Positions 1 to 8,747 of a stretch of DNA of 43,557 nucleotides are shown here, piece after piece. Source of the stretch: Fructobacillus sp. EFB-N1 (GTDB lineage: Bacteria; Bacillota; Bacilli; Lactobacillales; Lactobacillaceae); assembly GCF_001038455.1 (NCBI RefSeq), contig NZ_LDUY01000013.1:1-43557 (forward strand), given 5' to 3'. Made by a program: the position numbers and the translations under genes. A model generated the notes under the pieces. That model worked only from the letters and a program-made list of their open reading frames with translations. It searched no databases and was not told the DNA's origin. How positions within the stretch are numbered: the first letter of the stretch is position 1; the number at the start of each line of letters is the position of its first letter.

Positions 1-33
1 ACCACGGTCATAAGATGATAAAATTAAATGGCT

Positions 34-96
34 CAAAGAATTTCTCCTTTTGGTTGGTCTAATCAACTACCATTGTAAAGAAATTCTTTGGGTTTT
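34..96 (+). terminator. Terminator-like stem-loop from a gene off the left edge
   Basis: Positions 34-45 and 79-90 form a perfect 12-bp inverted repeat. A second imperfect stem is nested inside it (around 51-71), and a T-rich tract follows (from 92). This fits a rho-independent terminator for something transcribed rightward into the window. The upstream gene is not present, so its identity is unknown. Positions 97-170 are AT-rich and show nothing else I can name. Confidence 0.5.
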
Positions 97-170
97 TATT
101 TTAAATTTTCTCGTTCGAATTAATTATAGAATCTGCCATTTTAAGAAAATAAATTGAAAATAAACACAAA

Positions 171-199
171 AAAAGATTGTCAAATGACAATCTTTTTTG
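171..199 (-). terminator. Bidirectional terminator after the rRNA methyltransferase
   Basis: An 11-bp perfect stem (171-181 with 186-196) with a 4-nt loop has A-runs on the left and T-runs on the right. It can stop transcription from either side. It lies just past the stop codon of the leftward methyltransferase gene. Confidence 0.8.
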
Positions 200-226
200 C
201 TGCTTTTTATTATGATTTGGAATATT

Positions 227-1369
227 TTACTTTTTTTCGGCTTTTTTAGCCCAAAACTGGAAATAATCGACCCGTAACTGCCCGTTAAACAGTTTGCGCT
301 TTTTCGTCGCTTTTTGACCAAAAACTTTTTCAAATGATAGGTCAGAAGTTAGGATATATTTCGACCAGTAAGGCAGACGACTATAAACCGCTCCCATCTG
401 CTTATAAAGCCCTTCGGCTTCTTCAAGTTCACCGAGCCGTTGACCATATGGTGGGTTCGCCACTAAGACGCCACGCTCTTCTTCTGTTTGCCAATCACCA
501 GCAGCCAGAGCCTCAAAGGTAATGTCTTGAGACAAACCCGCATGCTTAGCGTTTTCTTGGGCAATTTTGACCATTTTCGGATCAATATCATAACCGCGAA
601 TATTCAATGGCGTGTCGTAATCGGCTTGATCTTCGGCCTCATCACGAATCGTATCCGAAAGGCTGTGGTCAAACCAGTCCATCTTTTCAATATCAAAGTC
701 ACGGGTCAAACCTGGTGCTAAGTTGCGACCAATCAAAGCAGCTTCAATCGGAATCGTTCCAGAACCGCAGGTTGGATCGACAAAGGGTAAGTCCTTTTTC
801 CAATTAGTTAACAGCACTAAGGCTGCCGCAAAGTTTTCTTTCAATGGCGCTGGCCCCTTTTCAACTCGGTAACCGCGCTTAAAGAGTGATGGCCCGGTTG
901 TGTCCAAAGTCAACATGACTTCGTCCTTGGCCACCATCACTTCTAATTGTGCAAAAAAGCCAGTTTCTGGTAAACGAGTCCGAACGTGAAAGGCTTCCTG
1001 CAAGCGGGAAACAATCGCTTTTTTCGTAATTGACTGGACATCTGGCACCGAGTGCAAAGCTGATTTTTGAGACCTTCCCGCCACCGGAAATTCTGAGTCA
1101 TAATTGAGGTAATCTTCCATCGGCAAAGCCTTGATGCCCTCAAAAAGCTCATCAAAGGTTGTGGCATGAAAGGAACCAATCACGATTTTCACTCGATCAG
1201 CAGTCCGGAGCCACAAATTAGCCCGTAAAATATCGGCCTGAGTCCCTTCAAAGAAGACTCGGTAGTTTTCAACCTGAACATCAAAGCCCAGGTCCTTTAA
1301 TTCTTGGCCTAAGACGGACTCCAAGCCCGCCGCAACTGTTGCCATTAAACGATATTTCTTTTCCATCAT
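227..1369 (-). CDS. THUMP-domain 23S rRNA (guanine-N2) methyltransferase, RlmL/YpsC type
   Basis: Class I SAM-dependent RNA methyltransferase of the RlmL/YpsC family, which modifies guanine N2 in 23S rRNA. The first ~165 residues match the THUMP-type RNA-binding region, including the DVQSITKKAIV segment. The catalytic half carries a SAM-binding FVDPTCGSGTIPIE motif near residue 200 and the NPPYGQRL motif near residue 305, typical of N2-guanine methyltransferases. At 380 residues it is normal for the short Gram-positive form, which lacks the second methyltransferase domain of E. coli RlmL. The AAAGGAAA Shine-Dalgarno precedes two adjacent ATGs (1369 and 1366), and either could be used. The exact modified base is inferred from the family, not from this sequence. 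Confidence 0.9.
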   Translation of the reverse strand: MMEKKYRLMATVAAGLESVLGQELKDLGFDVQVENYRVFFEGTQADILRANLWLRTADRVKIVIGSFHATTFDELFEGIKALPMEDYLNYDSEFPVAGRSQKSALHSVPDVQSITKKAIVSRLQEAFHVRTRLPETGFFAQLEVMVAKDEVMLTLDTTGPSLFKRGYRVEKGPAPLKENFAAALVLLTNWKKDLPFVDPTCGSGTIPIEAALIGRNLAPGLTRDFDIEKMDWFDHSLSDTIRDEAEDQADYDTPLNIRGYDIDPKMVKIAQENAKHAGLSQDITFEALAAGDWQTEEERGVLVANPPYGQRLGELEEAEGLYKQMGAVYSRLPYWSKYILTSDLSFEKVFGQKATKKRKLFNGQLRVDYFQFWAKKAEKK

Positions 1370-1392
1370 TTTCCTTTTATAATATAAATACT

Positions 1393-1689
1393 ATGATACT
1401 CAGTGAATTCTTTGCCCTAACAACTTACCTACCAAATCAAACCGAAGTGTTTGGCCAAGTCAAAGACGACCGTGACCAAATCAGGCCCCTGGCGCAATTA
1501 CGCTTTTTCAACCAACAAAGCGAAGTCGCCTTTGTCGCTGGCAAAAAGCCATTAACACTTGGCCAACTGCAAACGCGGCTCAGCCAGGTCAGTCCAAAAA
1601 TAAAACTGGCTTGCCTGGTCGACCAGACTGGCCCCAAACCTCTACTAGGTTTTCACCAGGATAACCTCGGTCGCTTAATTTTACAATAA
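1393..1689 (+). CDS. Small hypothetical protein, possibly leaderless
   Basis: A 98-residue reading frame, divergent from the methyltransferase and ending about 40 bp before the dnaD stop. I recognise no domain. Composition looks protein-like, with a basic middle, regular hydrophobic spacing and no low complexity, and nothing on the opposite strand explains these ~340 bases. A TATAAT hexamer at 1378-1383 sits only 9 bases before the ATG, and there is no Shine-Dalgarno, so the transcript would begin at or next to the start codon. An in-frame ATG at 1339 lies inside the methyltransferase gene and is unlikely. It is probably real, but of unknown function. Confidence 0.5.
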   Translation: MILSEFFALTTYLPNQTEVFGQVKDDRDQIRPLAQLRFFNQQSEVAFVAGKKPLTLGQLQTRLSQVSPKIKLACLVDQTGPKPLLGFHQDNLGRLILQ

Positions 1690-1730
1690 AATCAACCGCT
1701 TCTCAGCTTTTGACTACGTTTTCAATGTTT

Positions 1731-2432
1731 TTAGAGGTCATCTAACTTAAAAGTTGGCACAATTGGCTGCTTTTTTTCAGGCTGATTTTGCCCCTGATCA
1801 TTGGCCGGCCTTGCTTGATAAACCACACCACGGCGCTTTTCTTTGGCGATTTGGACCGCCTGAGGCGAGGTCAAATTATCACGTTGCCAGTTCACCAGGA
1901 TGGCCTCAATATAGCGCAGACTTCGAGCATTATTAGCGACTGCTTCTTGAATCGCCAAGACCATCATGTTTGGATCAAAGTGGTCTTGGTCAAACCACTG
2001 AGCCACCGTTTGCATTTCCAGAGGAGAAAGGTTGCGACCAAATTCTCCCTGCAAAATCCGGACAACTTCTTGACGGCTTTTTTCACCAGCCGAAACAACA
2101 TTATTGGCCGGCCTAAGACCCTGGCCGTGTAGCAAGCGGTCGTAAAGTGGCAAAAAATCATAGATTTCACCCTGGCGTCCTTGACCGGCAACCTTCATTA
2201 ACCCACGATCAACCATCGACATCAGTCGACTAACAACCGTTTTTTCTGTGACTTTCATTATCCGAGCAACAACCTTCGGGTCGGCTTGGTCGCCCTGGTC
2301 TTGGAGGCGTTTAACCTGCAAGAAAAGGACCAAATCATCATTGTCAAAACCCAAATCCTGGTAATGCACGAGTAAAGCGTTTTCCAGGCTAGTACTCCCG
2401 GCCTGCAAGAAGGCCTGTAATTTATCGTCCAT
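1731..2432 (-). CDS. dnaD: DnaD-family replication initiation protein
   Basis: DnaD is a primosomal protein that acts with DnaA and DnaB/DnaI to load the replicative helicase at origins and restarting forks. The 233-residue product has an N-terminal winged-helix region (around residues 20-95, with KVTEKTVVSRLMSMVDRGL as its recognition part). A C-terminal DnaD/DnaB2 domain follows, containing LSPLEMQTVAQW and the YIEAILVNW segment characteristic of the family. The start at 2432 is chosen because AAGGAGG precedes it at good spacing; an upstream in-frame start at 2468 falls inside the asnS terminator. The position after asnS matches Bacillus, where nth would follow; nth is absent here. Confidence 0.92.
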   Translation of the reverse strand: MDDKLQAFLQAGSTSLENALLVHYQDLGFDNDDLVLFLQVKRLQDQGDQADPKVVARIMKVTEKTVVSRLMSMVDRGLMKVAGQGRQGEIYDFLPLYDRLLHGQGLRPANNVVSAGEKSRQEVVRILQGEFGRNLSPLEMQTVAQWFDQDHFDPNMMVLAIQEAVANNARSLRYIEAILVNWQRDNLTSPQAVQIAKEKRRGVVYQARPANDQGQNQPEKKQPIVPTFKLDDL

Positions 2433-2456
2433 CAAACCCTCCTTATCAATCGTTAC

Positions 2457-2487
2457 AAAAGCGCCCAAGGGTACCTTGGGCGCTTTT
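2457..2487 (-). terminator. Terminator between asnS and dnaD
   Basis: A 10-bp GC-rich perfect stem (2461-2470 with 2474-2483), a 3-nt loop, and flanking A and T runs on both sides. It lies directly after asnS, so most asnS transcription should stop before dnaD. Confidence 0.8.
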
Positions 2488-2495
2488 TGTCTGCT

Positions 2496-3806
2496 TTATG
2501 GACGCAAGCGGTGCGTCATCCGTGGGAATGGAATAGCTTCGCGAATATGTTCTTCGCCAGTCACGAAAGTCACCATTCGTTCTAATCCAAGGCCAAAGCC
2601 TGAGTGTGGCACAGAACCATACTTACGCAAGTCCAAGTACCAACCGTACTCATCCATGTCCAAACCTTCTTTTTCAATCTGAGCTTTCAAATAGTCGTAA
2701 TCCGTATCACGTTCGGATCCACCAATAATTTCACCGTAGCCTTCTGGTGCCAACAAATCAGCGGAAATAACGACATCATCACGGTCTGGATGGCGCTTCA
2801 TGTAGAAGGCCTTGATTGCCTTCGGAAAGTTGACAATAAAGACAGGCTTGTGGAAATGGTTAGCCAAGAAAGTTTCTTCAGGTGAACCAAAATCAACACC
2901 CCATTCCACGTCAAAATCGTTTTCTTGCAACAACTTGATGGCATCATCATAAGAAACGCGTGGGAATGGTAACTGCGTGTAAGAGCGCAAAAAATCCTTG
3001 TCACGGTTTAACAAGTCCAATTCCTGGTCATTTCTTTCCAAAACCTTTTCAATCAAGAAGGCAACATAGCGTTCCTGCAATTCCAAGGATTCCTCCTGGT
3101 GCATAAAAGCCATTTCAGGCTCAATCATCCAGAATTCTGTTAGGTGACGCCGTGTCTTTGACTTTTCGGCACGGAAGGCCGGTCCAAAAGTAAAGACCTT
3201 TGAAAAGGCCATAGCACCCGCTTCGGCGTACAATTGTCCGGTTTGTGACAAGTAAGCTGATTGACCAAAGTAATCGGTCTCAAACAAGTCGGTCGTTCCT
3301 TCAGGAGCCGAACCAGTCAACAAAGGAGCATCCAACTTGATAAAACCTTCCTGGTTGAAGAATTCGTAAGTGGCTGCAATCAAGGTGTTGCGAATCTTCA
3401 ATGTGGCAAATGGCTTGATGTGACGCAAGTAGAGGTGGCGCTCATCAAACAAAAATTCCGTACCGTGTTCCTTGGGCGTGATTGGGTAATCATGACTTTC
3501 ACCAATGACTTCTAAGCCGGTAATGCTGATTTCGTAGCCAAATGATGACCGATCATCTGCATGAATTTCGCCGGTCACATACAATGATGTTTCCTGCTTC
3601 AAATCCTTGGCCAAATTAAACAATTCCTCTGAAACGTCAGCCTTAGCGACCACGCCCTGGAAAAAAGCAGTTCCGTCACGCAATTGCAAGAAGGCCATCT
3701 TTCCGGACCCACGCTTTTGCCGTAACCAGGCACCAATTTTTACCGTTTGGCCGACGTACTTTGGTGCATCGACAATTTGGATTGTTGGAATCGTTGTTTC
3801 ACTCAT
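2496..3806 (-). CDS. asnS: Asparaginyl-tRNA synthetase
   Basis: Class II aminoacyl-tRNA synthetase charging tRNA-Asn. The 436-residue protein has an N-terminal OB-fold anticodon-binding domain (about residues 15-110, with [14 protein letters not shown]). The class II catalytic core follows: motif 2 includes [24 protein letters not shown], and motif 3 is [10 protein letters not shown] near the C-terminus. [10 protein letters not shown] with the preceding GGSERD region is typical of AsnRS rather than AspRS. It sits between aspB and dnaD, as in Bacillus. A good sigma-A-type promoter lies at 3856-3884, and the Shine-Dalgarno is weak. Length and motifs look intact. Confidence 0.96.
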   Translation of the reverse strand: MSETTIPTIQIVDAPKYVGQTVKIGAWLRQKRGSGKMAFLQLRDGTAFFQGVVAKADVSEELFNLAKDLKQETSLYVTGEIHADDRSSFGYEISITGLEVIGESHDYPITPKEHGTEFLFDERHLYLRHIKPFATLKIRNTLIAATYEFFNQEGFIKLDAPLLTGSAPEGTTDLFETDYFGQSAYLSQTGQLYAEAGAMAFSKVFTFGPAFRAEKSKTRRHLTEFWMIEPEMAFMHQEESLELQERYVAFLIEKVLERNDQELDLLNRDKDFLRSYTQLPFPRVSYDDAIKLLQENDFDVEWGVDFGSPEETFLANHFHKPVFIVNFPKAIKAFYMKRHPDRDDVVISADLLAPEGYGEIIGGSERDTDYDYLKAQIEKEGLDMDEYGWYLDLRKYGSVPHSGFGLGLERMVTFVTGEEHIREAIPFPRMTHRLRP

Positions 3807-3855
3807 AAATTATTCGGGCTAATGCCCTACTCCTCACATTTTACTTATTAACTTT

Positions 3856-3884
3856 ATTATGATAAAAATTTTGGCAGTCGTCAA
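3856..3884 (-). promoter_or_regulatory. Promoter for asnS
   Basis: On the minus strand, TTGACG (3879-3884), a 17-bp spacer, and CATAAT (3856-3861), about 50 bp before the asnS start codon. It lies in the gap between aspB and asnS, so asnS can be transcribed independently of the upstream genes. Confidence 0.65.
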
Positions 3885-3897
3885 CTAGGACAAAAAC

Positions 3898-5085
3898 TTA
3901 CTGAACAAAAGCCAAAATACGGTTCAGAGCCTCATTAATCGTCTCTTGATCCTTAGCATATGATAGGCGCAAATAGCCCGGCATTCCAAAACCTTCACCG
4001 GCCGGAATGGCAACGTGAGCCTGCTCCAAGAGCGCAGTGGCAAAGTCAATCGTTGACTTTAGGCCCAGCTTGTCCAAAAGATCTTGATCAACCTTAAAGA
4101 AGAGGTAAAAGGCCCCTTCTGGCTTTTGTGCAACAGACAAGCCCGGAATAGCCGTTAACTTATCGTAGGTTGCATTCAACCGACTCTCAAAGGTAGTCCG
4201 CATATCTTCAACCATTTGTTGGTCGACCGTTAAGGCGGCCAAGGCAGCATACTGGCTAACGGCGGCCGGATTCGAAGTCATGTGGCCCAAAAGCTTATTC
4301 ATTTCAGCAATGATTTTTTCATCGGCAATCGTCCAGCCAAGACGCCAACCGGTCATCGAATAGGATTTTGAAACCCCATCGACAATAATCAAGCGGGAGT
4401 CCTTGATTTCCTTCAAAGACAAAGCTGACGTAAACGTTTGCCCGTTATAAACCAATTGACCATAAATTTCATCAGACAAAAGGAAACTATCGTGGGCGTC
4501 GGCCCAGTCCAAAAGTGCCTGAACTTCATCTCGACTATAGACCTGGCCAGTTGGATTGGAAGGATTATTAAGAATAATCAACTTCACGGGTCCGGCAACC
4601 TCATCGAGGTCAGCTGGCGTCAACTTCATCGCTGCCGTCTTGGGCCTAACAGTGGTGGCAACCCCACCCGCCAAGCGAACCTGTTCAACGTACGAAACCC
4701 AATAGGGTTCGGGCATTACAACTTGGTCACCGGGGTTTAAGAGTACCTGCATAATCGTGTACAAAGACAACTTGGCACCGGAAGTCACCGTCACCTGGTT
4801 AGGCGACAAAACCTGCCCCGTTTTCTCGGTCATTTGTTCAGCAATTGCTTCTCTTAATGGTAAAATCCCACCGACGGGCGTGTAAAAAGAGGTTTGACCG
4901 CCTTCGATGGCTTCAATAGCCGCTTCACTAATGGCCTTGGGCGTCGTAAAATCAGGTTCCCCAACGCCAAGGTTAATCACGTCGATTCCTTCGGCCGCCA
5001 TCTGCTTGGCTTTTTTAGAAACTGCGAGTGTGGCTGAGGGTTGAACAGCCTGGGTCCGCTTTGAAAAATCACTTGCTTGCAACAT
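3898..5085 (-). CDS. aspB: Pyridoxal phosphate aminotransferase, AspB family
   Basis: Fold-type I (class I) PLP-dependent aminotransferase, most likely aspartate aminotransferase interconverting aspartate/2-oxoglutarate and oxaloacetate/glutamate. Visible landmarks are the N-terminal INLGVGEPDF segment, NNPSNPTGQVY near residue 170, SDEIYGQLVY, and the PLP-lysine motif VSKSYSMTGWRLGW near residue 235. The C-terminal arginine motif lies in GYLRLSYA. Length is 395 residues from the ATG at 5085, chosen because GGGAG lies 6 bases upstream; an adjacent ATG at 5088 is too close to it. It begins 10 bp after ypmB stops, so the two are co-transcribed. Substrate choice is inferred from the conserved ypmB-aspB-asnS neighbourhood. 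Confidence 0.9.
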   Translation of the reverse strand: MLQASDFSKRTQAVQPSATLAVSKKAKQMAAEGIDVINLGVGEPDFTTPKAISEAAIEAIEGGQTSFYTPVGGILPLREAIAEQMTEKTGQVLSPNQVTVTSGAKLSLYTIMQVLLNPGDQVVMPEPYWVSYVEQVRLAGGVATTVRPKTAAMKLTPADLDEVAGPVKLIILNNPSNPTGQVYSRDEVQALLDWADAHDSFLLSDEIYGQLVYNGQTFTSALSLKEIKDSRLIIVDGVSKSYSMTGWRLGWTIADEKIIAEMNKLLGHMTSNPAAVSQYAALAALTVDQQMVEDMRTTFESRLNATYDKLTAIPGLSVAQKPEGAFYLFFKVDQDLLDKLGLKSTIDFATALLEQAHVAIPAGEGFGMPGYLRLSYAKDQETINEALNRILAFVQ

Positions 5086-5095
5086 CATCTTCTCC

Positions 5096-5623
5096 CTAAA
5101 TTCCATTAATTGCCCGGTAAACGGCACCGGTCTTGTAATCCATTGTCAAATAGTTCATGTCGCCATTTTGGCTTTCATAGCTGATTTCCCAGACCAAAGT
5201 TTTTTGGTAGAGCGACAAATTGGCCGAGTAAACCTTCTTTGGATTGTATTTGGCTTTGATTTGCTTTAATAAATCAGCCCGTGACAGGCCATTGCCAAAG
5301 TCAAAGGTCGTGACAGTTCCGTGCTGTCCCTTGACCAAGGCTACTTTTTGCTGGCCATCACTATCCTTACCAAGCACGGCATAAATGGTGCCGTTGCGAT
5401 CATCTTCTGTGACACCATGCAGGTTCGTCAAAGATGTTTTTTGACTAACCGTTTTTTGCACGTTAGATTCAGCTCTGGCCATCGGCTGTAATGCCATGTA
5501 GGCGTAGGCATAAATGGCACCAGCCACAATCAAGAAAATTGCCACCAAGACGATAAAAAATTTAACCCAAGAAAAACGTTTGGGCCGGGCCATTCTGACT
5601 CGTAAGTTGTCGTGAACTTCCAT
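5096..5623 (-). CDS. ypmB: YpmB-like membrane-anchored protein (DUF5590 type)
   Basis: A 175-residue protein with a short basic N-terminus (about residues 8-20) and one transmembrane segment (about residues 21-45, FFIVLVAIFLIVAGAIYAYAY). The extracellular part would hold two PepSY-like repeats, the second ending in MDYKTGAVYRAING. Size and topology match B. subtilis YpmB, which lies directly upstream of aspB, as here. The function is not established; related domains are thought to bind or modulate cell-surface proteins. GGAGAAAG precedes the ATG. In Bacillus the next upstream genes are ypmA and dinG; here the lysine operon lies between, and dinG is found 8 kb further on. Confidence 0.8.
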   Translation of the reverse strand: MEVHDNLRVRMARPKRFSWVKFFIVLVAIFLIVAGAIYAYAYMALQPMARAESNVQKTVSQKTSLTNLHGVTEDDRNGTIYAVLGKDSDGQQKVALVKGQHGTVTTFDFGNGLSRADLLKQIKAKYNPKKVYSANLSLYQKTLVWEISYESQNGDMNYLTMDYKTGAVYRAINGI

Positions 5624-5667
5624 AAAAATTCTTTCTCCGATTTGTCATAACTATTGTTCATTATAGC

Positions 5668-5714
5668 AAAAAAATAGCCAAGAAATTGGATAATATCCAA
5701 GCTCATGGCTATTT
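5668..5714 (-). terminator. Terminator of the lysine operon
   Basis: On the minus strand an interrupted stem (a 9-bp outer arm reading AAATAGCCA against TGGCTATTT, and an inner TTGGATA/TCCAA arm) is followed by seven Ts. It lies just past patA and marks the operon end. Confidence 0.75.
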
Positions 5715-5719
5715 AATCG

Positions 5720-6928
5720 TTATTCTGCTGTTGAAAGTTCAGTTGCTTCCTTAGCAGCCTCGGCGTAGGCAATCACTCGCTTCATGGCCTCTTCTAATTT
5801 TTCAGTCGAAGTGGCGTAAGAAATGCGAACGTGGCCTTCACCACCGGCCCCAAAGACAGAACCAGGAATTGTTCCTACCTTGGCCTTTTCACCTAATTCA
5901 TAGACAAAGGCTTCATCGTCTTGTGGCAAGAAATCAGGAATCTTAGCAAAGATGTAAAAGGCACCCTTTGGTGTTGGAGCCGTAAAGCCCGCTTCCTTCA
6001 AGCCAGCTAGGACAATATCGCGGCGCTTTTGGTAGATATCACGCATTGCCTTTGGCGCTTCCCTGGCTTCTGTTAAGGCAGCTAGAGCACCGGCCATCAT
6101 TGGTCCGGGCGCTGTCGTGACAACACCGGAATGGGCCAAGCCAACCATCTTCATCAAAGCTTTTGGACCGGCAATAAAGCCAACTCGGTAACCGGTCATT
6201 GCATGTGACTTTGACAAACCACTAATCAAGATGGTTTGTTCTGGAATATAGTTCGTAATCGACTTATGTGTTTGACCATAAGTCAATTCCGCATAAATTT
6301 CATCCGACAAAACTAAGATATCCGTCTTTTTAATGGCTACAGCCAAATCTTTAAGCTCTTGTTCATCATAGGTAACACCAGTTGGGTTACCAGGGAAGTT
6401 TAAAACCAAGCCCCTTGCTTCTGGGTGCTCTTGAATTGCCTTTTCAAACATTTCTGCCGTAAACAGATAAGATGGCGCCGTGTTAATTTCAACCACCTTC
6501 AAGCCAAGGCGCAAGGCCTCAGCTTGATAGAAACAAAATGTTGGTGTTGGCACCAAGATTGTTTCACCGCGGCTAAAGAGTGCAGACAATGAATCATAGA
6601 TGGCTTCTGAAGCTCCGATTGTCACCGAAATTTCACTTTCTGAATCATAGACTGGACCAGACAAACGTTCATGAACATAGTCGGAAATAGCCTGACGCAA
6701 AGCCAAAGTTCCCTGTGAAGGCGCATAATGTGAGTCATTATCATCAACCGCTTTTTTAACGGCCTCCTTGACTACATCTGGAACCGCAAAATCAGGTTCA
6801 CCAAGGGTGAGCTTGATGATATCCGGAACTGCGGACAACTTGATGTCAACTGCTCGGATGGCCGCTGGCGGCACGATCTCGAACAATTGGTTATACTGCT
6901 TCGACAAACTTTCTTTGACTTGAACCAT
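5720..6928 (-). CDS. patA: Aminotransferase of lysine synthesis (N-acetyl-LL-diaminopimelate aminotransferase, PatA type)
   Basis: Class I/II PLP aminotransferase of 402 residues. Landmarks are KLTLGEPDF, NFPGNPTGVTY, LSDEIYAELTY, the PLP-lysine motif ISGLSKSHAMTGYRVGF, and HVRISYA at the C-terminus. It is the last gene of an operon holding dapH, dapL, dapA and dapB. In the acetylase branch it would convert N-acetyl-2-amino-6-oxopimelate to N-acetyl-LL-diaminopimelate. That specific role is inferred from context; sequence alone shows only the aminotransferase family. The ATG at 6928 follows TAGGAGTGG; a GTG three codons earlier overlaps that site. It is clearly divergent from the aspB-type enzyme nearby, so the two are not a recent duplication. 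Confidence 0.88.
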   Translation of the reverse strand: MVQVKESLSKQYNQLFEIVPPAAIRAVDIKLSAVPDIIKLTLGEPDFAVPDVVKEAVKKAVDDNDSHYAPSQGTLALRQAISDYVHERLSGPVYDSESEISVTIGASEAIYDSLSALFSRGETILVPTPTFCFYQAEALRLGLKVVEINTAPSYLFTAEMFEKAIQEHPEARGLVLNFPGNPTGVTYDEQELKDLAVAIKKTDILVLSDEIYAELTYGQTHKSITNYIPEQTILISGLSKSHAMTGYRVGFIAGPKALMKMVGLAHSGVVTTAPGPMMAGALAALTEAREAPKAMRDIYQKRRDIVLAGLKEAGFTAPTPKGAFYIFAKIPDFLPQDDEAFVYELGEKAKVGTIPGSVFGAGGEGHVRISYATSTEKLEEAMKRVIAYAEAAKEATELSTAE

Positions 6929-7005
6929 GAAAACCACTCCTATTCTATTCTAAACAAATCCTTTTACATTGCTTTGCACCATTCTACCATATTATTAAAA
7001 ATAAA

Positions 7006-7770
7006 TTAGAGGATTTTATCTAATCCAATCTCTAATCCATCAATTTCATCGACTTTTCGAATTGAACGAGCGACTCCAGTCATGAAAGACGAACGATTAT
7101 TTGTGGATTGTTTAATTGTTAACGTTTCTCCATCAGAACCAAAGACAACTGTCTCCTCGGCTAAGATGCCTGGCAAACGCATGGCATGCACCGGTACTCC
7201 CTGACTTTGATCACCACGGGCCAAAGCGTCCGAATGTGGAATAGCAGGTTCTTCTTGACGAGCAGCAACAATCAAATCAGCGGTGGCCTTTGCCGTCCCA
7301 GATGGTGCATCGACCTTGTCCTCATGGTGGGCCTCGATGATTTCGGCTGCAGGCAAGTACTTAGCTGCTTGACCGGCAAACTGCATCAACAAAACCGCTG
7401 TAATTGAAAAGTTAGGAACAACCAAGGAAGATTGGTCATTTTCCAAGGCCAAGGCCCGCAATTTTTCAAAATCATCTGCTTGTAAGCCAGACGTCCCCAT
7501 TACCAAGTCAAAACCATGAGTCAAGGCGTATTGGCCATTTTCAAAGGCAACAGCAGGATTAGTCACATCAACCCAAACATCAGCATTGACGTTAATGTCT
7601 GCTAAGTCGATAAAGGTTGGAACAGTGCCTTCTTGATCATCCGGCTGTTGGTCGAGCGCCCTTTTAGTCGTTAAGCGGCCAGCTAATGAAAAATCAGCTT
7701 GGTCCTCGATCAACTTTTCAATCGACTGGCCCATTTTCCCTTGGGCGCCTGCGAGAAAGACGGTTTTCAT
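7006..7770 (-). CDS. dapB: 4-hydroxy-tetrahydrodipicolinate reductase
   Basis: NAD(P)H-dependent reductase making tetrahydrodipicolinate from the DapA product. The N-terminal nucleotide-binding loop is GAQGKMGQ at residues 8-15. The central DVTNPAVAFENGQYAL and GTSGL segments follow. The catalytic and substrate-binding block is IEAHHEDKVDAPSGTAK near residue 145. The 254-residue length is typical. Its ATG overlaps the dapA stop by 4 bases (ATGA), indicating translational coupling. A 77-bp gap separates it from patA. Confidence 0.96.
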   Translation of the reverse strand: MKTVFLAGAQGKMGQSIEKLIEDQADFSLAGRLTTKRALDQQPDDQEGTVPTFIDLADINVNADVWVDVTNPAVAFENGQYALTHGFDLVMGTSGLQADDFEKLRALALENDQSSLVVPNFSITAVLLMQFAGQAAKYLPAAEIIEAHHEDKVDAPSGTAKATADLIVAARQEEPAIPHSDALARGDQSQGVPVHAMRLPGILAEETVVFGSDGETLTIKQSTNNRSSFMTGVARSIRKVDEIDGLEIGLDKIL

Positions 7771-8648
7771 GCAACAACTCCTTGCCGGCCTAATACGGCC
7801 TCTACTTCTGCTGTTTGCTGCTCAGTCAATGGCAGCAATGGTAAACGTAACTGATTTTCAATCAAGCCTTGCTTAGCTAAGATGGCCTTTATGGGACTTG
7901 GCGATGGATGAGAGAACAAAACATTCATCCGTGGTGTTAAGAAGCGTTGGTACTGACCCGCCAAGGCTACATCACCTGCTTCAAGAGCGGCAAAGAGTGC
8001 CTGCATCTCACGACAATAGAGGTGTGATGCCACCGAAATCGTGCCCGCGCAGCCAATGGCCTTTGCCGCCAATGTTTGGCTATCTTCACCGGTGTAAACA
8101 GCAAAGCCTTCTGGCGCTTGATCAACCAAAATGGCCAAGTCATCAATTGAAGTCACTTGCTTAACCGCATTAATATTTGGATGGTGAGCCAAGAATAAGA
8201 CAGAATCATTCGTCAACGAAACGCTTGATCGACCAGGAATGTTATACAACATCAATGGTACTTGGCTGGCATTGGCGATGGCCGTAAAGTGGGCAATCAT
8301 GCCGTCCTGATCGGGCTTGTTGTAGTAAGGCGTAACAGCCAAAATGCCAGTCACACCCTCGATTTGGCTGGCTGTCTCAGCCAAGGCCACGGACTCTGCC
8401 GTGTTGTTTGTCCCAACGTTAGCAATAACAGGTCCCCGGCCGTTCACATACTGGGCAAAGTGACGGTACAAGGACAGGCGTTCCTCCTCCGTCAACGTAG
8501 GTGATTCACCGGTTGTACCACCGATGACAAAGCCCTGCGTTCCTTCACTCAATAACTTATCCGTTAAACGGTCCAAAGCCTCATAATCAATTTCGTCCTG
8601 ACTGGTAAATGGGGTAATTAATGCGGTAATCAAATTTGCTGTCATCAT
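7767..8648 (-). CDS. dapA: 4-hydroxy-tetrahydrodipicolinate synthase
   Basis: Condenses pyruvate with aspartate semialdehyde, the first committed step towards diaminopimelate and lysine. It is a TIM-barrel class I aldolase. GGTTGESPTLT carries the dihydroxyacid-binding threonines, MLYNIPGRS the catalytic tyrosine, and NAVKQVTS the Schiff-base lysine. The product is 293 residues from the ATG at 8648; the adjacent ATG at 8645 is also possible. AGAGG lies about 10 bases upstream. A longer frame begins at 8705, but it lacks a ribosome site and adds residues not found in the family. It overlaps dapB by 4 bases. Confidence 0.95.
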   Translation of the reverse strand: MMTANLITALITPFTSQDEIDYEALDRLTDKLLSEGTQGFVIGGTTGESPTLTEEERLSLYRHFAQYVNGRGPVIANVGTNNTAESVALAETASQIEGVTGILAVTPYYNKPDQDGMIAHFTAIANASQVPLMLYNIPGRSSVSLTNDSVLFLAHHPNINAVKQVTSIDDLAILVDQAPEGFAVYTGEDSQTLAAKAIGCAGTISVASHLYCREMQALFAALEAGDVALAGQYQRFLTPRMNVLFSHPSPSPIKAILAKQGLIENQLRLPLLPLTEQQTAEVEAVLGRQGVVA

Positions 8649-8747
8649 CAAAAGCCATCCTCTTTCATCTTTAGCTATAGCGATTTCTTGTATTTCTTTC
8701 ATCATTTTTAACCGGCAAGCTGAAAAATCAGTTTACCTGGGTGCTAC

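Noticed and set aside
124-333. 69-codon minus-strand frame at the left edge
   Set aside because: It overlaps the terminator and the 3' end of the methyltransferase gene in another frame and has a skewed, Lys/Phe-rich composition.
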